The notes under the pieces were generated by a model. It searched no databases, was not told the origin of the DNA, and saw nothing but the letters and a program-made list of their open reading frames with translations. From Mesorhizobium sp. 1M-11 (GTDB taxonomy: Bacteria > Pseudomonadota > Alphaproteobacteria > Rhizobiales > Rhizobiaceae): DNA of 64,000 nt. The stretch's first letter is position 1. The number at the start of each line of letters is the position of its first letter. The stretch covers positions 1 to 64,000 of the forward strand of contig NZ_LJSD01000037.1 of assembly GCF_001303895.1 (NCBI RefSeq), read 5' to 3'. The position numbers were made by a program, and so were the translations under genes. Positions 1-12,296 of the stretch are shown piece after piece.

Positions 1-1220
1 ACCGCGCGCTCCTCGCCTGCACCCACTGCCAGGATCGTCGCATGCGGCGGGTTGATGACGGCGGCGAAGTCCTTGATGCCGAACATGCCAAGGTTCGACA
101 CCGCCGTGGTGCCGCCCTGATACTCTTCCGGCTTCAGCTTGCGATCGCGGGCGCGCTTGGCGAGGTCCTTCATCTCGTTGGAGATCACCGACAGCGTCTT
201 CTGGTCGGCCTTCCTCACGATCGGCGTGATCAGCCCGCCCGGGATCGATACCGCCACCCCGACATCGGCGTGCTTGTGCTTGACCATGGCCGTTTCCGTC
301 CACGACGCATTGGCATCCGGCACGGCGACCAGTGCCTGGGCCATCGCCTTGATGATCATGTCGTTGACCGAGAGCTTGTAGGCTGGGACATCGCCCTTTT
401 CGGTCTTCTTCATCGGCGCAGCGGCATTGAGCTCGGAGCGCAGCTTCAAAAGTGCGTCCAGCTCGCAATCCAAGGTCAGGTAGAAATGCGGGATGGTCGA
501 CTTTGCCTCGACCAGACGCCGGGCGATGGTCTTGCGCATATTGTCGTGCGGAACAAGGTCGTAGGAGCCCTCTTCGAACAGTTTGAGCACCGCCTCGTCC
601 GACATCGGCTTGGCAGCAGGTGCAGCAGCCGGAGCAGCGGCAGGCGCCGCAGCTGGAGCAGCCTTCGCCACGCCACCACCGGCAATCGCCGCCTCGACAT
701 CCGCCTTCACCACACGACCATGCGGGCCGGAACCGGTGATGCCCGCGACATCGACGCCGGCATCCTTGGCGATGCGGCGGGCAAGCGGCGAAGCGAAGGT
801 CCGTTCGCCGGCGGCCGGCGCAGCTCCATTACCGGCCGGTTTCGGCGCAGCAGGTGCTGCGGCAGGCTCAGCCTTTGCTGCTTCAGCTTTAGGGGCCTCC
901 GCCTTTGCTTCGGCCTTGGGAGTCTCTGCTTTGGTAGGCGCAGCTTCGCCGCCCTTGGCGGCAGCGTTTGCATCCTCACCTTCGGCAGCCAGAACGGCGA
1001 TCACGGCATTGACCTTGACGCCTTCGGTGCCGGCCGGGACGATCAGCTTGGCGACGGTGCCTTCGTCAACCGCCTCGACTTCCATTGTCGCCTTGTCGGT
1101 CTCGATTTCCGCGATCACGTCTCCCGGCGAAACCTTATCGCCTTCCTTGACCAGCCATTTGGCGAGATTGCCCTCTTCCATGGTTGGCGAGAGGGCCGGC
1201 ATGGTAATGTTGATCGGCAT
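1..1220 (-). CDS. pdhC: Pyruvate dehydrogenase E2, dihydrolipoamide acetyltransferase (3' end outside window)
   Basis: E2 core of the pyruvate dehydrogenase complex; it moves the acetyl group from lipoate to CoA in the cytoplasm. I translated this by hand from the minus strand because it runs off the window edge. The N-terminus is a lipoyl domain with the lipoylated lysine at residue 43 (motif ETDKATME). An Ala/Pro/Lys-rich linker follows, then a peripheral-subunit-binding domain ([13 protein letters not shown]...GRVVKADV), a second Ala/Pro linker and the start of the catalytic acyltransferase domain ([12 protein letters not shown]). The ATG at 1218-1220 has GGAGG six bases upstream. It follows pdhB by 18 bases, so it is translated from the same transcript. 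The C-terminal part with the catalytic HxxxDG motif lies beyond base 1. Confidence 0.96.
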   Translation of the reverse strand, partial: MPINITMPALSPTMEEGNLAKWLVKEGDKVSPGDVIAEIETDKATMEVEAVDEGTVAKLIVPAGTEGVKVNAVIAVLAAEGEDANAAAKGGEAAPTKAETPKAEAKAEAPKAEAAKAEPAAAPAAPKPAGNGAAPAAGERTFASPLARRIAKDAGVDVAGITGSGPHGRVVKADVEAAIAGGGVAKAAPAAAPAAAPAAAPAAKPMSDEAVLKLFEEGSYDLVPHDNMRKTIARRLVEAKSTIPHFYLTLDCELDALLKLRSELNAAAPMKKTEKGDVPAYKLSVNDMIIKAMAQALVAVPDANASWTETAMVKHKHADVGVAVSIPGGLITPIVRKADQKTLSVISNEMKDLAKRARDRKLKPEEYQGGTTAVSNLGMFGIKDFAAVINPPHATILAVGAGEERA

Positions 1221-1238
1221 GTTGTCCTCCCGGCCAGA

Positions 1239-2624
<1,386 letters not shown>

Positions 2625-2639
2625 GGTCGCACCCTCCCC

Positions 2640-3680
2640 TTATACTAGAATGTCCGTCCACAGCTCGGAAACATCCGGCTCGGGATCGGTCTGCGCGAAG
2701 TCGGCGGCATCGGCAACGATGTCACGCACTTCCTTGTCGATAGCCTTGAGATCGTCCTCGCTCGCCCATTTCTTGGCCGCAAGACGTGCCTTGACCTGCT
2801 CGATGGGGTCATGCTCGGAGCGCATCTTCTGCACCTCTTCCTTGGTGCGGTATTTCGCCGGATCCGACATGGAGTGACCGCGATAGCGATAGGTCTGCAT
2901 CTCGAGGATGATCGGGCCGTTGCCGGAGCGGCACCATTCGGTAGCGAGATCGCCCGCGGCCTTGACCGCACGCACATCCATGCCGTCGACCTGAATGCCA
3001 GGGATGCGGAACGACAGGCCGCGCTGCGAGAAATCGGTTTCGGCGGACGAACGCGTCACCGAGGTGCCCATGGCGTAACGGTTGTTCTCGATCACATAGA
3101 TGACCGGCAGCTTCCAGAGCGCGGCCATGTTGAAGCTCTCATAGACCTGCCCCTGGTTTGCGGCACCGTCGCCGAAATAGGTCACCGAAACATTCTTGTT
3201 GCCGCGATATCGGTTGGCAAAGGCCAGTCCCGTGCCCAGCGACACCTGAGCGCCGACGATGCCGTGGCCACCGTAGAAATTCTTCTCCTTGGAGAACATG
3301 TGCATCGAGCCGCCCTTGCCCTTGGAGTAGCCCCCACGGCGTCCGGTCAGCTCTGCCATCACGCCGCGCGGGCTCATGTCCATCGCCAGCATGTGGGCGT
3401 GATCGCGATAGGCGGTTATCATTTGGTCGCCATCGATGAGAGACATCTTGAGGCCCGTAACGACCGCCTCCTGACCAATATAGAGATGGCAGAAGCCGCC
3501 GATGAAACCCATGCCATAGAGTTGGCCGGCTTTTTCCTCGAAGCGACGCATCAGGAGCATCTGGCGGTAAGCCGCGAGATCCTGCTCCTTGGTGAAGTCC
3601 AGAGGTTTGGGGGGTGTCAAATTAGGCGATTTGCCGTTGGATTTGGATTTGGCAGGCGCTTTTCTGGCGGCGGTTGCCAT
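2640..3680 (-). CDS. pdhA: Pyruvate dehydrogenase E1 alpha subunit
   Basis: Alpha subunit of pyruvate dehydrogenase E1; with PdhB it forms the alpha2beta2 enzyme that binds thiamine diphosphate. The 346 residues start with a Lys/Ala/Pro-rich tail of about 28 residues. The thiamine-diphosphate motif begins GDG at 170-172 and ends NN at 199-200. The region TYRYRGHSMSDP is typical of the family. The ATG at 3680 follows a GGGAG ribosome site. It is the first gene of the pdhABC operon; its promoter should lie in the 270 bases between it and the divIC-like gene, where a palindromic repeat also sits. Confidence 0.97.
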   Translation of the reverse strand: MATAARKAPAKSKSNGKSPNLTPPKPLDFTKEQDLAAYRQMLLMRRFEEKAGQLYGMGFIGGFCHLYIGQEAVVTGLKMSLIDGDQMITAYRDHAHMLAMDMSPRGVMAELTGRRGGYSKGKGGSMHMFSKEKNFYGGHGIVGAQVSLGTGLAFANRYRGNKNVSVTYFGDGAANQGQVYESFNMAALWKLPVIYVIENNRYAMGTSVTRSSAETDFSQRGLSFRIPGIQVDGMDVRAVKAAGDLATEWCRSGNGPIILEMQTYRYRGHSMSDPAKYRTKEEVQKMRSEHDPIEQVKARLAAKKWASEDDLKAIDKEVRDIVADAADFAQTDPEPDVSELWTDILV

Positions 3681-3713
3681 GCTTCACTCCCTGTTGGCGT
3701 CTCTTCGCGGACC

Positions 3714-3812
3714 CTAGAGTGTTTGCGTTTTTCACGGAAAACACTCTAATTCTTCGGCTCTGCGCAATTCCGAACGCAAAACCGTTGCGCACTTTTGCTG
3801 GAATTGCTCCAG
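3714..3812. repeat. Intergenic palindromic repeat, copy A
   Basis: On the minus strand this reads CCTGGAGCAATTCCAG, then a GGAATTGC arm, then TTAGAGTGTTTTCCGTG. It matches copy B at 33735-33825 over most of its length, in opposite orientation. The GCAATTCC and GGAATTGC arms can pair, as can AGAGTGTTT (3717-3725) and AAACACTCT. It lies upstream of pdhA. From memory, this type of element is frequent between genes in Mesorhizobium; its function is unknown. Confidence 0.7.
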
Positions 3813-3951
3813 GGAGATGTTTTGCGTCTCCCCACCGATTGGGAAAAGGCTAGCATGCAAGATGCCGTTACGCCATGCGGAAAAATGCATGGCTGGCATG
3901 CATGTAAGCACTTAGAAATATTGGAAATAACGCCGATTAACCGATATCGAG

Positions 3952-4275
3952 TTAATTGGCTTTTGACGGCAACATGATGACGACTTCATTGGCGCTCGTC
4001 ACATTCAGCGCCCGCCGCGCCTGCTCGTCCAGCATATCTTTCTCGATCGAACCGTCATGCAGAAGCCTGACACGCTGCTCGATCTCCATGCGGCGCTCCT
4101 TCACCACCGCAAGCTGCTGCTGCAAGCTTGCGACCTGCTCCTGGAGCCTGGCCCTTGAATTGATGCCGAAGGCGCCATGATAGGCATGGTAGCCGAAATA
4201 GCTCAAAACGACAGCGCAGAGCGTCGGCACGATCAGCCGTCCGGCATTTGTCTGCTTATGCTGGCGTGTCCACAT
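3952..4275 (-). CDS. Septum formation initiator, FtsB/DivIC-like
   Basis: Small bitopic membrane protein of the divisome, 107 residues. It has a short positively charged N-terminus, one membrane segment at about 13-33 and a coiled coil at about 40-75 (LQEQVASLQQQLAVVKERR), followed by a short C-terminal region ending in NEVVIMLP. This layout is the FtsB/DivIC family, whose members bind FtsL and FtsQ at the division site. It sits between eno and pdhA, its usual place in Rhizobiales. The gene is recognised from architecture and context; I leave the symbol open because ftsB and divIC are both used for it. Confidence 0.85.
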   Translation of the reverse strand: MWTRQHKQTNAGRLIVPTLCAVVLSYFGYHAYHGAFGINSRARLQEQVASLQQQLAVVKERRMEIEQRVRLLHDGSIEKDMLDEQARRALNVTSANEVVIMLPSKAN

Positions 4276-4403
4276 GGCGCGACTCCTCGTCCACCTCTTG
4301 TCGCTCGATTGTGCTTAATGGAGGGTTACGATGGCAGCCTGGATGCCGTGATAGGCGTCCGCAATGCCCCTTCCGTCTGGACGGCGCGGACACTGAGATT
4401 TTA

Positions 4404-4855
4404 TCAAAAGACACGCTGCAGCGAGCGCGACAATTCGAAACCGGCGCCCTCGATATTGGTGCAGGTCACACCTTTGCGCGCAGAACGGCAGGTGACGGCG
4501 CCATGGCGCGCACTCTCTCCATAAGGCAACACCGGATAGTCATCGGCGATGGTATCGCCCACGCACAGGTACTCGCCTTCCTTCGAACTCGCTTCGAGGC
4601 CAAAATCATGCCCCCATTCCAGCTCGCAGTCGGCCGGCCGATGCGCCAATCGGTTCGAAACCGTGGCGATGCTGCAGCGGACCGATGAGACGTCGTAGAA
4701 CAGGCACTGGATATTGCCGGTCGGTGAACGGAAACCCTTTGGAGGCTCCTGTGCAAAGGCCGCCGTCTGACAGACGGCGGCCTTCGTAAGTATGATCATC
4801 CAGAGACCGACCTTTCCAGTCAGTCGCTGGCAATAGGCACTGTCCGGTCCTGCCA

Positions 4856-4856
<1 letters not shown>
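4404..4856 (-). CDS. Secreted DUF6636-type protein coupled to eno
   Basis: 150-residue exported protein of unknown function. The N-terminus has basic residues, a hydrophobic stretch (VGLWMIILTKAAVC) and an AFAQ cleavage-like site near residue 36. The mature part has FRSPTGNIQC, several cysteines (VRCSI, ADCEL, YLCVGD, VTCRS, VTCTN) and a GAGFELSR end, which matches the DUF6636 pattern as I remember it. The ATG at 4856 shares a base with the eno stop codon (TGATG), which supports this start and implies translational coupling. An alternative ATG at 4799 would cut the signal peptide short. The cysteines suggest disulfides formed in the periplasm. Confidence 0.75.
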
Positions 4857-7241
<2,385 letters not shown>

Positions 7242-7368
7242 TTTCCACTCCCATCGGATTTTGGTTCCAGTGTGAGCATAACTTTCGTGGGAGTTGCTTC
7301 AACGACGAAGCGTTGTTCCAGCCAGCCGCACCAGGCTGTGAACCCAAAATTCGGCATGAGCCAGGCCC

Positions 7369-7399
7369 TTGACTTAGAGCGTACTCTAACCCGTAGCTT
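7369..7399 (+). promoter_or_regulatory. MerR-type promoter with dyad operator
   Basis: A -35-like TTGACT (7369-7374) and a -10-like TAGCTT (7394-7399) are 19 bases apart, the long spacer typical of promoters remodelled by MerR activators. Within the spacer is a perfect dyad, TTAGAG-CGTA-CTCTAA (7374-7389). The MerR gene starts 29 bases after the -10, so the regulator probably controls its own operon. Confidence 0.75.
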
Positions 7400-7428
7400 T
7401 CTGTGCGTCGTGACGAACGAGGGCATTG

Positions 7429-7857
7429 ATGAAGATTGGCGAGCTGGCGAAGCGTTCGGGACTGTCTGCCTACACCATCCGCTACTATGAGCGGATCGGG
7501 CTGCTTCCCCATGCCGACAGGGACCAATCGGGCCAACGTGACTACGACGCATCGATCCTGACCTGGATAGAATTTCTCGATCGTCTCAAAACGACTGGGA
7601 TGCCTATTCGGGAAATGCTGCGTTACGCAGCCTTGCGGGAGCGCGGCGTCAACACGGAAGCAGAGCGCGGCGCGTTGCTCGATCAGCACCGCGAGCGTGT
7701 CCGTGCACATGTGGCCAAACTGCAAGCCTGCCTTCTAGTCCTCGACAACAAGATCGCCGGATATGCCGGCGTGGAACAGAGGATGAAAGACTATGACGCA
7801 TCAATCCCCGAACATCAGCGAAAGCCGGCTGGAACGCGGCAAGCGGGCGCTCGCTGA
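7429..7857 (+). CDS. MerR-family transcriptional regulator
   Basis: DNA-binding regulator of 142 residues. The N-terminus (MKIGELAKRSGLS, TIRYYERIGLLP) is the MerR winged helix-turn-helix, followed by FLDRLKTTGMPIREM and a coiled dimerisation helix. I see no cysteine pair of the metal-binding kind: the only cysteine is in the KLQACLLVLD region. It is therefore more likely an organic- or aldehyde-stress regulator of the AdhR/NmlR sort. The ATG at 7429 has GAGGG upstream; a TTG one codon earlier is less likely. Its 3' end overlaps the next gene by 65 bases, and the promoter upstream is of MerR type. Confidence 0.92.
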   Translation: MKIGELAKRSGLSAYTIRYYERIGLLPHADRDQSGQRDYDASILTWIEFLDRLKTTGMPIREMLRYAALRERGVNTEAERGALLDQHRERVRAHVAKLQACLLVLDNKIAGYAGVEQRMKDYDASIPEHQRKPAGTRQAGAR

Positions 7858-8212
7858 AATCGACGGCGAAGCGGGCCACAATGTCATTGCCGCGCTGGCT
7901 GACATTGCTCCCGACTTCGCAAACTATGTGTTCGAGTTCTCGTTTGGCGACATTTACAGCCGGCCCGGCCTCGATCTGCGCGCCCGTGAGATCGCGACCA
8001 TCGCAGCGCTGACGGCGATGGGAACCGCGACCCCGCAACTGAAGATCCATATCGAGGCAGGACTGAATGTCGGGTTGACCAAGGCCGAAATCACCGAAAC
8101 CATCATCCAGATGGCGGTTTATGCCGGCTTTCCTGCGGCGCTCAACGGGCTGTTTGCGGCCAAGGAAGTCTTCGCCGCCCGGTTCCCCGTCCATCAGGGG
8201 GAAACGGCATGA
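7793..8212 (+). CDS. Carboxymuconolactone decarboxylase family protein
   Basis: 139-residue all-helical protein of the CMD/AhpD superfamily. It shows FEFSFGDIYSRPGLDLRAREIATIAALTAMG and QMAVYAGFPAALNG, the pattern of gamma-carboxymuconolactone decarboxylase-like proteins. The CxxC of AhpD-type peroxidase partners is absent, so a redox role is not supported. Many relatives travel with MerR regulators and act on unknown small molecules. The start lies inside the MerR gene (65-base overlap); no later in-frame ATG or GTG would keep the conserved N-terminus. Its stop overlaps the ATG of the broken gene that follows (ATGA). Confidence 0.88.
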   Translation: MTHQSPNISESRLERGKRALAEIDGEAGHNVIAALADIAPDFANYVFEFSFGDIYSRPGLDLRAREIATIAALTAMGTATPQLKIHIEAGLNVGLTKAEITETIIQMAVYAGFPAALNGLFAAKEVFAARFPVHQGETA

Positions 8213-8493
8213 TCAACCTTCTCGCTCCCTGACCTGCGCGCTCTTGCTCTCTCCGCGACCGGAATAGCCGCCCATTCTGATGGCGCGGTCCACGGATCAA
8301 ATTGGGGGGACGGCACGGTCGAGCGGATCACTCAAGACGGGATGCGCTCGACCGTGCTGAAGGGGTCACCCCTCCTGCCGGCATCGCTATCGACGCCATG
8401 GGGCGCTACTGCTCAGGCGACCATATCGTTCGCGTCGCCCCGGATACGGACGGCTGCGCACTGATTGGTCCAATGCCTAGTCCGCGAGAATGA
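8209..8493 (+). pseudogene. Remnant of a secreted SMP-30/NHL-like beta-propeller gene
   Basis: An ATG at 8209 overlaps the stop of the previous gene but runs into TGA after MINLLAP. Reading on in other frames gives a signal-peptide-like stretch (RSLTCALLLS, then SATGIAAHSDGAV), then GDGTVERITQDGMRSTVLKG, and after a further frame change PAGIAIDAMGRY and DHIVRVAPDTDG. These pieces, in order, look like the start and two blades of an SMP-30/gluconolactonase- or NHL-type propeller. At least two frameshifts and a truncation to under 100 codons mark it as decayed. The family call is moderate: it comes from motif shape only. Confidence 0.6.
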
Positions 8494-8680
8494 AGGTGAC
8501 CTTCATGTTGACGCGGTAGGCAACGATCTTGCCGCCCTCGACCACGATCTTCTGGTCCTGGATCCAGGCACCTTCGACATTCTTGAGGGTCTTGGCGGCG
8601 CGCTCGATGCCTTTCTCGATGGCATCCTGGAAGCTTTTCTTGGAGGAAGCGGTGATCTCGGTAACGCGGGCGACGGACAT
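8477..8680 (-). CDS. Dodecin family flavin-binding protein
   Basis: 67-residue protein of the dodecin family, which forms hollow dodecamers that store or buffer flavins in the cytoplasm. The sequence SSKKSFQDAIEKGIERAAKTLKNVEGAWIQDQKIVVEGGKI is the family's single alpha helix packed on three strands, with the conserved tryptophan (W39) that stacks on the isoalloxazine ring. The length is typical. It stands alone, downstream of kdsA on the same strand after a hairpin, and converges with the decayed propeller gene, overlapping it by 17 bases. Confidence 0.92.
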   Translation of the reverse strand: MSVARVTEITASSKKSFQDAIEKGIERAAKTLKNVEGAWIQDQKIVVEGGKIVAYRVNMKVTFILAD

Positions 8681-8705
8681 GTCCTACTCCTGACGACGAG
8701 CCAAT

Positions 8706-8732
8706 TTGCCCGGCGAGCCTACAACCGGGCAA
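8706..8732 (-). terminator. Hairpin between kdsA and dodecin
   Basis: Perfect 8-base arms TTGCCCGG (8706-8713) and CCGGGCAA (8725-8732) with an 11-base loop. It lies 43 bases after the kdsA stop. There is no good T-run, so it could be a weak terminator or a processing stem. Confidence 0.4.
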
Positions 8733-8774
8733 CACCCCCTGCAATCGAAGATAGTCTCGCTGCTCTCCCTGCGA

Positions 8775-9608
8775 TCAAGCTTTGGCCACCTTGTCGAACG
8801 CCATCAGCCGTTCCAGCAGCGCCGGCATGTCCTTGAACGGCACCATGTTGGGTCCATCCGACGATGTCGAATTATCGGGGTCTTCATGCGTTTCGATGAA
8901 CACCCCGGCCACACCCACGGCCACTGCCGCACGCGCCAGTGTTTCCACGAAGCGGCGCTCGCCGCCCGAAGTGGCCCCTTGCCCACCCGGCTGTTGCACG
9001 GAGTGGGTGGCATCGAAGATCACCGGCGCGCCGATGTCGGCCATGATCGGCAAGGCCCGCATGTCGGAAACCAGCGTGTTGTAACCGAACGAGGCTCCGC
9101 GCTCCGTCACCAGTACGTTCGGGTTGCCTGAATCGGTGAGCTTGGTCACCACGTTCTTCATGTCCCAGGGAGCAAGGAATTGCCCCTTCTTCACATTGAC
9201 GACCTTGCCGGTCCTGGCGGCGGCAACGAGCAGATCGGTCTGCCGCGACAGGAATGCCGGGACCTGCAGCACGTCGACATGCGGCGCCACGATCGCGCAT
9301 TGTTCTTCTGTGTGGATATCCGTCAGGATCGTCACGCCAAGTTCCCTGCGCAAGTCCGAGAAGACCGGCAACGCTGCTTCCAGCCCGGCGCCACGTGTGC
9401 TGCTCAGCGAACTGCGATTGGCCTTGTCGAACGAGGACTTGTAGACAAAGCCGATACCCAGCTTTCCCGTCAGTTCTTTCAACGCACCCGCCATATCGAA
9501 GGCATGCTGGCGCGATTCGAACTGGCATGGCCCGGCGATCAGCGACAGCGGCGCATCATTGGCGAACAACGTCTGGCCGACAGTCACCTTGGCATTGGGT
9601 TTGGTCAT
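8775..9608 (-). CDS. kdsA: 3-deoxy-8-phosphooctulonate synthase (KDO-8-P synthase)
   Basis: Condenses arabinose-5-phosphate with phosphoenolpyruvate to KDO-8-phosphate, the first committed step of the inner-core sugar of lipopolysaccharide. 277 residues, normal length. Family motifs are [48 protein letters not shown] and [12 protein letters not shown]. It overlaps the upstream glyoxalase-like gene by four bases (ATGA), which suggests coupling. Placement between pyrG and eno is the usual rhizobial order. The cysteine of metal-dependent KdsA near the N-terminus is present in GPCQFES, but some metal-independent forms keep it too. Confidence 0.97.
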   Translation of the reverse strand: MTKPNAKVTVGQTLFANDAPLSLIAGPCQFESRQHAFDMAGALKELTGKLGIGFVYKSSFDKANRSSLSSTRGAGLEAALPVFSDLRRELGVTILTDIHTEEQCAIVAPHVDVLQVPAFLSRQTDLLVAAARTGKVVNVKKGQFLAPWDMKNVVTKLTDSGNPNVLVTERGASFGYNTLVSDMRALPIMADIGAPVIFDATHSVQQPGGQGATSGGERRFVETLARAAVAVGVAGVFIETHEDPDNSTSSDGPNMVPFKDMPALLERLMAFDKVAKA

Positions 9609-10507
9609 TTCACATCCTCGAAGATGAAGGCTGCACCCTGGCCCGGTGCGGGCGGCACGACAAGCCGGCCGTCCCGCAGATGGTGCGTGATGCCGGCGGA
9701 AACAAGCAGACGTTCGGTCCCTCTAGGGTCGGCCACGGAAAAGATCACAGCGACGAAACGAAGTGCGGTGCGCCCACCGGCGGCAATCCCGAACTCGGTC
9801 TCCAGTTCCTCCGGCCGCATCACCGCCACATCCGCGTTTGGCAACACCAACCGGCCATTTGGCAAAGCCGACACATGGCTGCCGCCAGCAGCCTTGGCCA
9901 GAAGAGCTTGCTGCCCAGCCGGATCGTCGCTGACAGCCGCGATGCACCGTATGGCAATTGCACCATTGGCATGAACTTGCAGGGTCGCACGATCCACGTT
10001 CGGTGCATTGATCCTCTGGCAAGTGAAGACGAAGGCGTCGGGGGTGTCACGACCGGACGCGAAGGCAAGCCTGAACGAAACAGTATCGCTCTTGCCGGAG
10101 CGATCGGTGAAAGGACGTGAGAAATCGAGCTTTTCGCCCGCCGAAATGCCAGCCTCGACATAGGCTCGGTGATCGGTGTCGGCATCTTCTGTACCGAAGA
10201 CGATTGCTGAAAACCCTTCGGCACCATGATCCTCGCGATAGGTATGATCCCGAGCAACGAAGACATTGCCGGCCATGATCGCCTGCGCCGCCACTTCTGC
10301 ATCGCCGACCGCAAGCGGCTCCAGGAAAGTACCGTCGGCAAGGTACACGCAGCAGTTTTCGGTACCGAATGGATGAACGCCACGCGGAGCCACTGTGAAC
10401 CCCAGCGCCGTGAGACGCGCCTCGGCACTTTCGAGCGAGGCTGTCGGCAAGACGATATGATCAAGCGGATGGATTGGTCGCTGCATGTTGGCGGCGGTGT
10501 GCATCAT
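9605..10507 (-). CDS. Glyoxalase-like domain protein (VOC superfamily)
   Basis: 300-residue protein with a vicinal-oxygen-chelate fold. It opens with [52 protein letters not shown], the shape of the Glyoxalase_3 type (PF13468), and has a second beta-alpha-beta half later. The substrate is unknown. Two adjacent ATG codons (10505-10507 and 10502-10504) begin the frame, and a third at 10484-10486 is possible; none has a strong ribosome site. Its stop overlaps the kdsA start, so it probably shares a transcript with kdsA without any known functional tie to KDO synthesis. Confidence 0.8.
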   Translation of the reverse strand: MMHTAANMQRPIHPLDHIVLPTASLESAEARLTALGFTVAPRGVHPFGTENCCVYLADGTFLEPLAVGDAEVAAQAIMAGNVFVARDHTYREDHGAEGFSAIVFGTEDADTDHRAYVEAGISAGEKLDFSRPFTDRSGKSDTVSFRLAFASGRDTPDAFVFTCQRINAPNVDRATLQVHANGAIAIRCIAAVSDDPAGQQALLAKAAGGSHVSALPNGRLVLPNADVAVMRPEELETEFGIAAGGRTALRFVAVIFSVADPRGTERLLVSAGITHHLRDGRLVVPPAPGQGAAFIFEDVK

Positions 10508-10733
10508 TCCGGCTGCCGGTTCAAGAAAAATGGCTCTTCAGGCGCGCCACTGTCCCCTGCCACGATCCTGCGTCAGCCGCGTGACGCTCGCAGACAAATG
10601 CGCCGTTGACACACGGAATATCGACTCACTTCCTTTTTGGGCCGATCCGCTAAATCGTCCGGCGAGAAGCCTTTTTCTTGTTGAATATCTTTTTTGGGAA
10701 AACCCGCAAATCGGTTTCTTCCCCTTCCCCAAC

Positions 10734-10754
10734 GGCAGGCATAATCTTCCTGCC
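10734..10754 (+). promoter_or_regulatory. Dyad upstream of the NCS1 permease gene
   Basis: GGCAGG (10734-10739) and CCTGCC (10749-10754) form a 6-base inverted repeat with a 9-base spacer, 32 bases before the permease ATG. It could be an operator for a local regulator or a leader hairpin. The rest of the 278-base gap between the divergent genes shows no reading frame I believe in. Confidence 0.35.
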
Positions 10755-10785
10755 CAAAAAATAAGGTCATCAGAGGGGAATTGCT

Positions 10786-12234
10786 ATGACCATACCTGGT
10801 GCGTCACCCAATCTCTACAATGAGGACCTGGCACCTGCCAAGGTTCGCAACTGGGGACCGTTTTCTATCTTCAACGTGTGGACGTCTGACGTCCACAGCC
10901 TGTGGGGCTATTATCTGGCCGCCAGCCTGTTTCTGTTCTGTGGCGGCTTCTTCAATTTCATCGTCGCCATCGGCATCGGCTCGCTCATCATCTATGCGCT
11001 GATGAACATGGTCGGTTATGCCGGGGTCAAGACTGGCGTGCCCTACCCGGTGCTCGCCCGTGCTTCCTTCGGCATCTGGGGCGCCAACATACCGGCGCTG
11101 GTGCGGGCCATAGTCGCCTGTTTCTGGTACGGCGCGCAGACGGCCGCAGCTTCCGGCGCCATCGTGGCGCTGCTTGTCCGCAACGAAAGCATGCTCGCAT
11201 TCCACCAGAACAGCCACATGCTCGGCCATTCGACGTTGGAGGTGATCTGTTTTGTGGTGATCTGGGCGCTGCAGCTGCTCATCATCCAGAAGGGCATGGA
11301 AACGGTGCGTCGGTTCCAGGACTGGGCCGGGCCTGCGGTTTGGGTGATGATGCTGATCCTGGCCGTCTATCTCTGTGTAAAGTCGGGTAAATTCGCCTTC
11401 ACGAGCGACATCCCGCTGGATGTGTTGCGCGAAAAAACCAAGGACGCCGGCATTCCGGGCGATCCAGGCTCATGGACGGCGCTTTTTGGCGTCGCCGCCA
11501 TCTGGGTCACCTATTTCTCGGCGCTTTATCTGAATTTCTGCGACTTCGCTCGCTATGCGCCCGATAAGGCAGCCTTGCGCAAGGGCAACATCTGGGGCCT
11601 GCCGGTCAATCTCATCCTGTTCTCGCTGGTTGCCGGTGTAACCACCATCGCGGCATACGATGTCTACGGCGAGGTGCTTTTGCATCCCGACCAGATCTCG
11701 GCCAAGTTCGACAGCTGGTTCCTGGCGCTGCTGGCGGCACTGACCTTCGCTGTGGCCACGCTCGGTATCAATGTGGTGGCGAATTTCGTTTCACCGGCCT
11801 TCGACTTCGCCAATGTCTTTCCGAAGCAGATCGACTTCAAGAAAGGCGGCTACATCGCGGCCTTGATTGCCCTTGTGCTCTACCCGTTCGCGCCCTGGGA
11901 AGGCAGCGCGGCGTCCTTTGTGGGCATTATCGGCGCCACCATGGGTCCGATCTTCGGTGTGATGATGGTGGATTACTACCTGATCCGCAAAGGCGAGGTC
12001 GACGTCGATGCGCTTTACCGCGAAGACGGCGAGTTCCGGTTCCAGAACGGCTGGCATGTGAATGCCTTCGTCGCCGCAGGCATCGGCGCCATTTTCTCGT
12101 CGATCCTGCCCAATTTCACCAACTGGCTGCCGACGTGGTGGGGTGTCTATGGCTGGTTCTTCGGCGTCGCGATCGCCAGCATCCTCTACTACATCCTGCG
12201 CTCCGCCTCGGTCCGCGTACCGGCAAGGGCCTGA
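10786..12234 (+). CDS. NCS1-family nucleobase/hydantoin:cation symporter
   Basis: 482-residue inner-membrane permease with about twelve membrane segments. The N-terminal SPNLYNEDLAP, NWGPFSIFNVWTSDVHSLWGYYLAA and GYAGVKTGVPYPVLARASFGIWGANIPALVRAI are hallmark NCS1 motifs, as in the Mhp1 hydantoin and CodB cytosine transporters; KGNIWGLPVN and NVVANFVSPAFDFANVFPKQI follow. The ATG at 10786 has GAGGGG upstream. In rhizobia such genes often adjoin pyrimidine or hydantoin catabolism, but none is here, so the substrate (uracil, allantoin, hydantoin or another) stays open. It ends convergent with the DUF1697 gene. Confidence 0.93.
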   Translation: MTIPGASPNLYNEDLAPAKVRNWGPFSIFNVWTSDVHSLWGYYLAASLFLFCGGFFNFIVAIGIGSLIIYALMNMVGYAGVKTGVPYPVLARASFGIWGANIPALVRAIVACFWYGAQTAAASGAIVALLVRNESMLAFHQNSHMLGHSTLEVICFVVIWALQLLIIQKGMETVRRFQDWAGPAVWVMMLILAVYLCVKSGKFAFTSDIPLDVLREKTKDAGIPGDPGSWTALFGVAAIWVTYFSALYLNFCDFARYAPDKAALRKGNIWGLPVNLILFSLVAGVTTIAAYDVYGEVLLHPDQISAKFDSWFLALLAALTFAVATLGINVVANFVSPAFDFANVFPKQIDFKKGGYIAALIALVLYPFAPWEGSAASFVGIIGATMGPIFGVMMVDYYLIRKGEVDVDALYREDGEFRFQNGWHVNAFVAAGIGAIFSSILPNFTNWLPTWWGVYGWFFGVAIASILYYILRSASVRVPARA

Positions 12235-12244
12235 CGCATTTGCG

Positions 12245-12269
12245 GGGGCGCGTTCGCAAGGCGCGCCCC
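12245..12269. terminator. Hairpin between convergent genes
   Basis: GGGGCGCG (12245-12252) and CGCGCCCC (12262-12269) pair perfectly around a 9-base loop, just after the permease stop. GC-rich but without a T-run; it probably helps end transcription from one or both sides. Confidence 0.45.
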
Positions 12270-12296
12270 GTCCTTCCAAACCAATAGTGATCGTAA

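Noticed and set aside
3795..3977. 60-codon open frame between pdhA and the divIC-like gene
   Set aside because: Starts inside the palindromic repeat, has no ribosome site and overlaps the end of the divIC-like gene; no family resemblance.
8302..8493. 63-codon plus-strand frame read as an intact small gene
   Set aside because: Its middle matches a propeller blade but its start lies in a different frame of the same broken gene; I call it part of the pseudogene.
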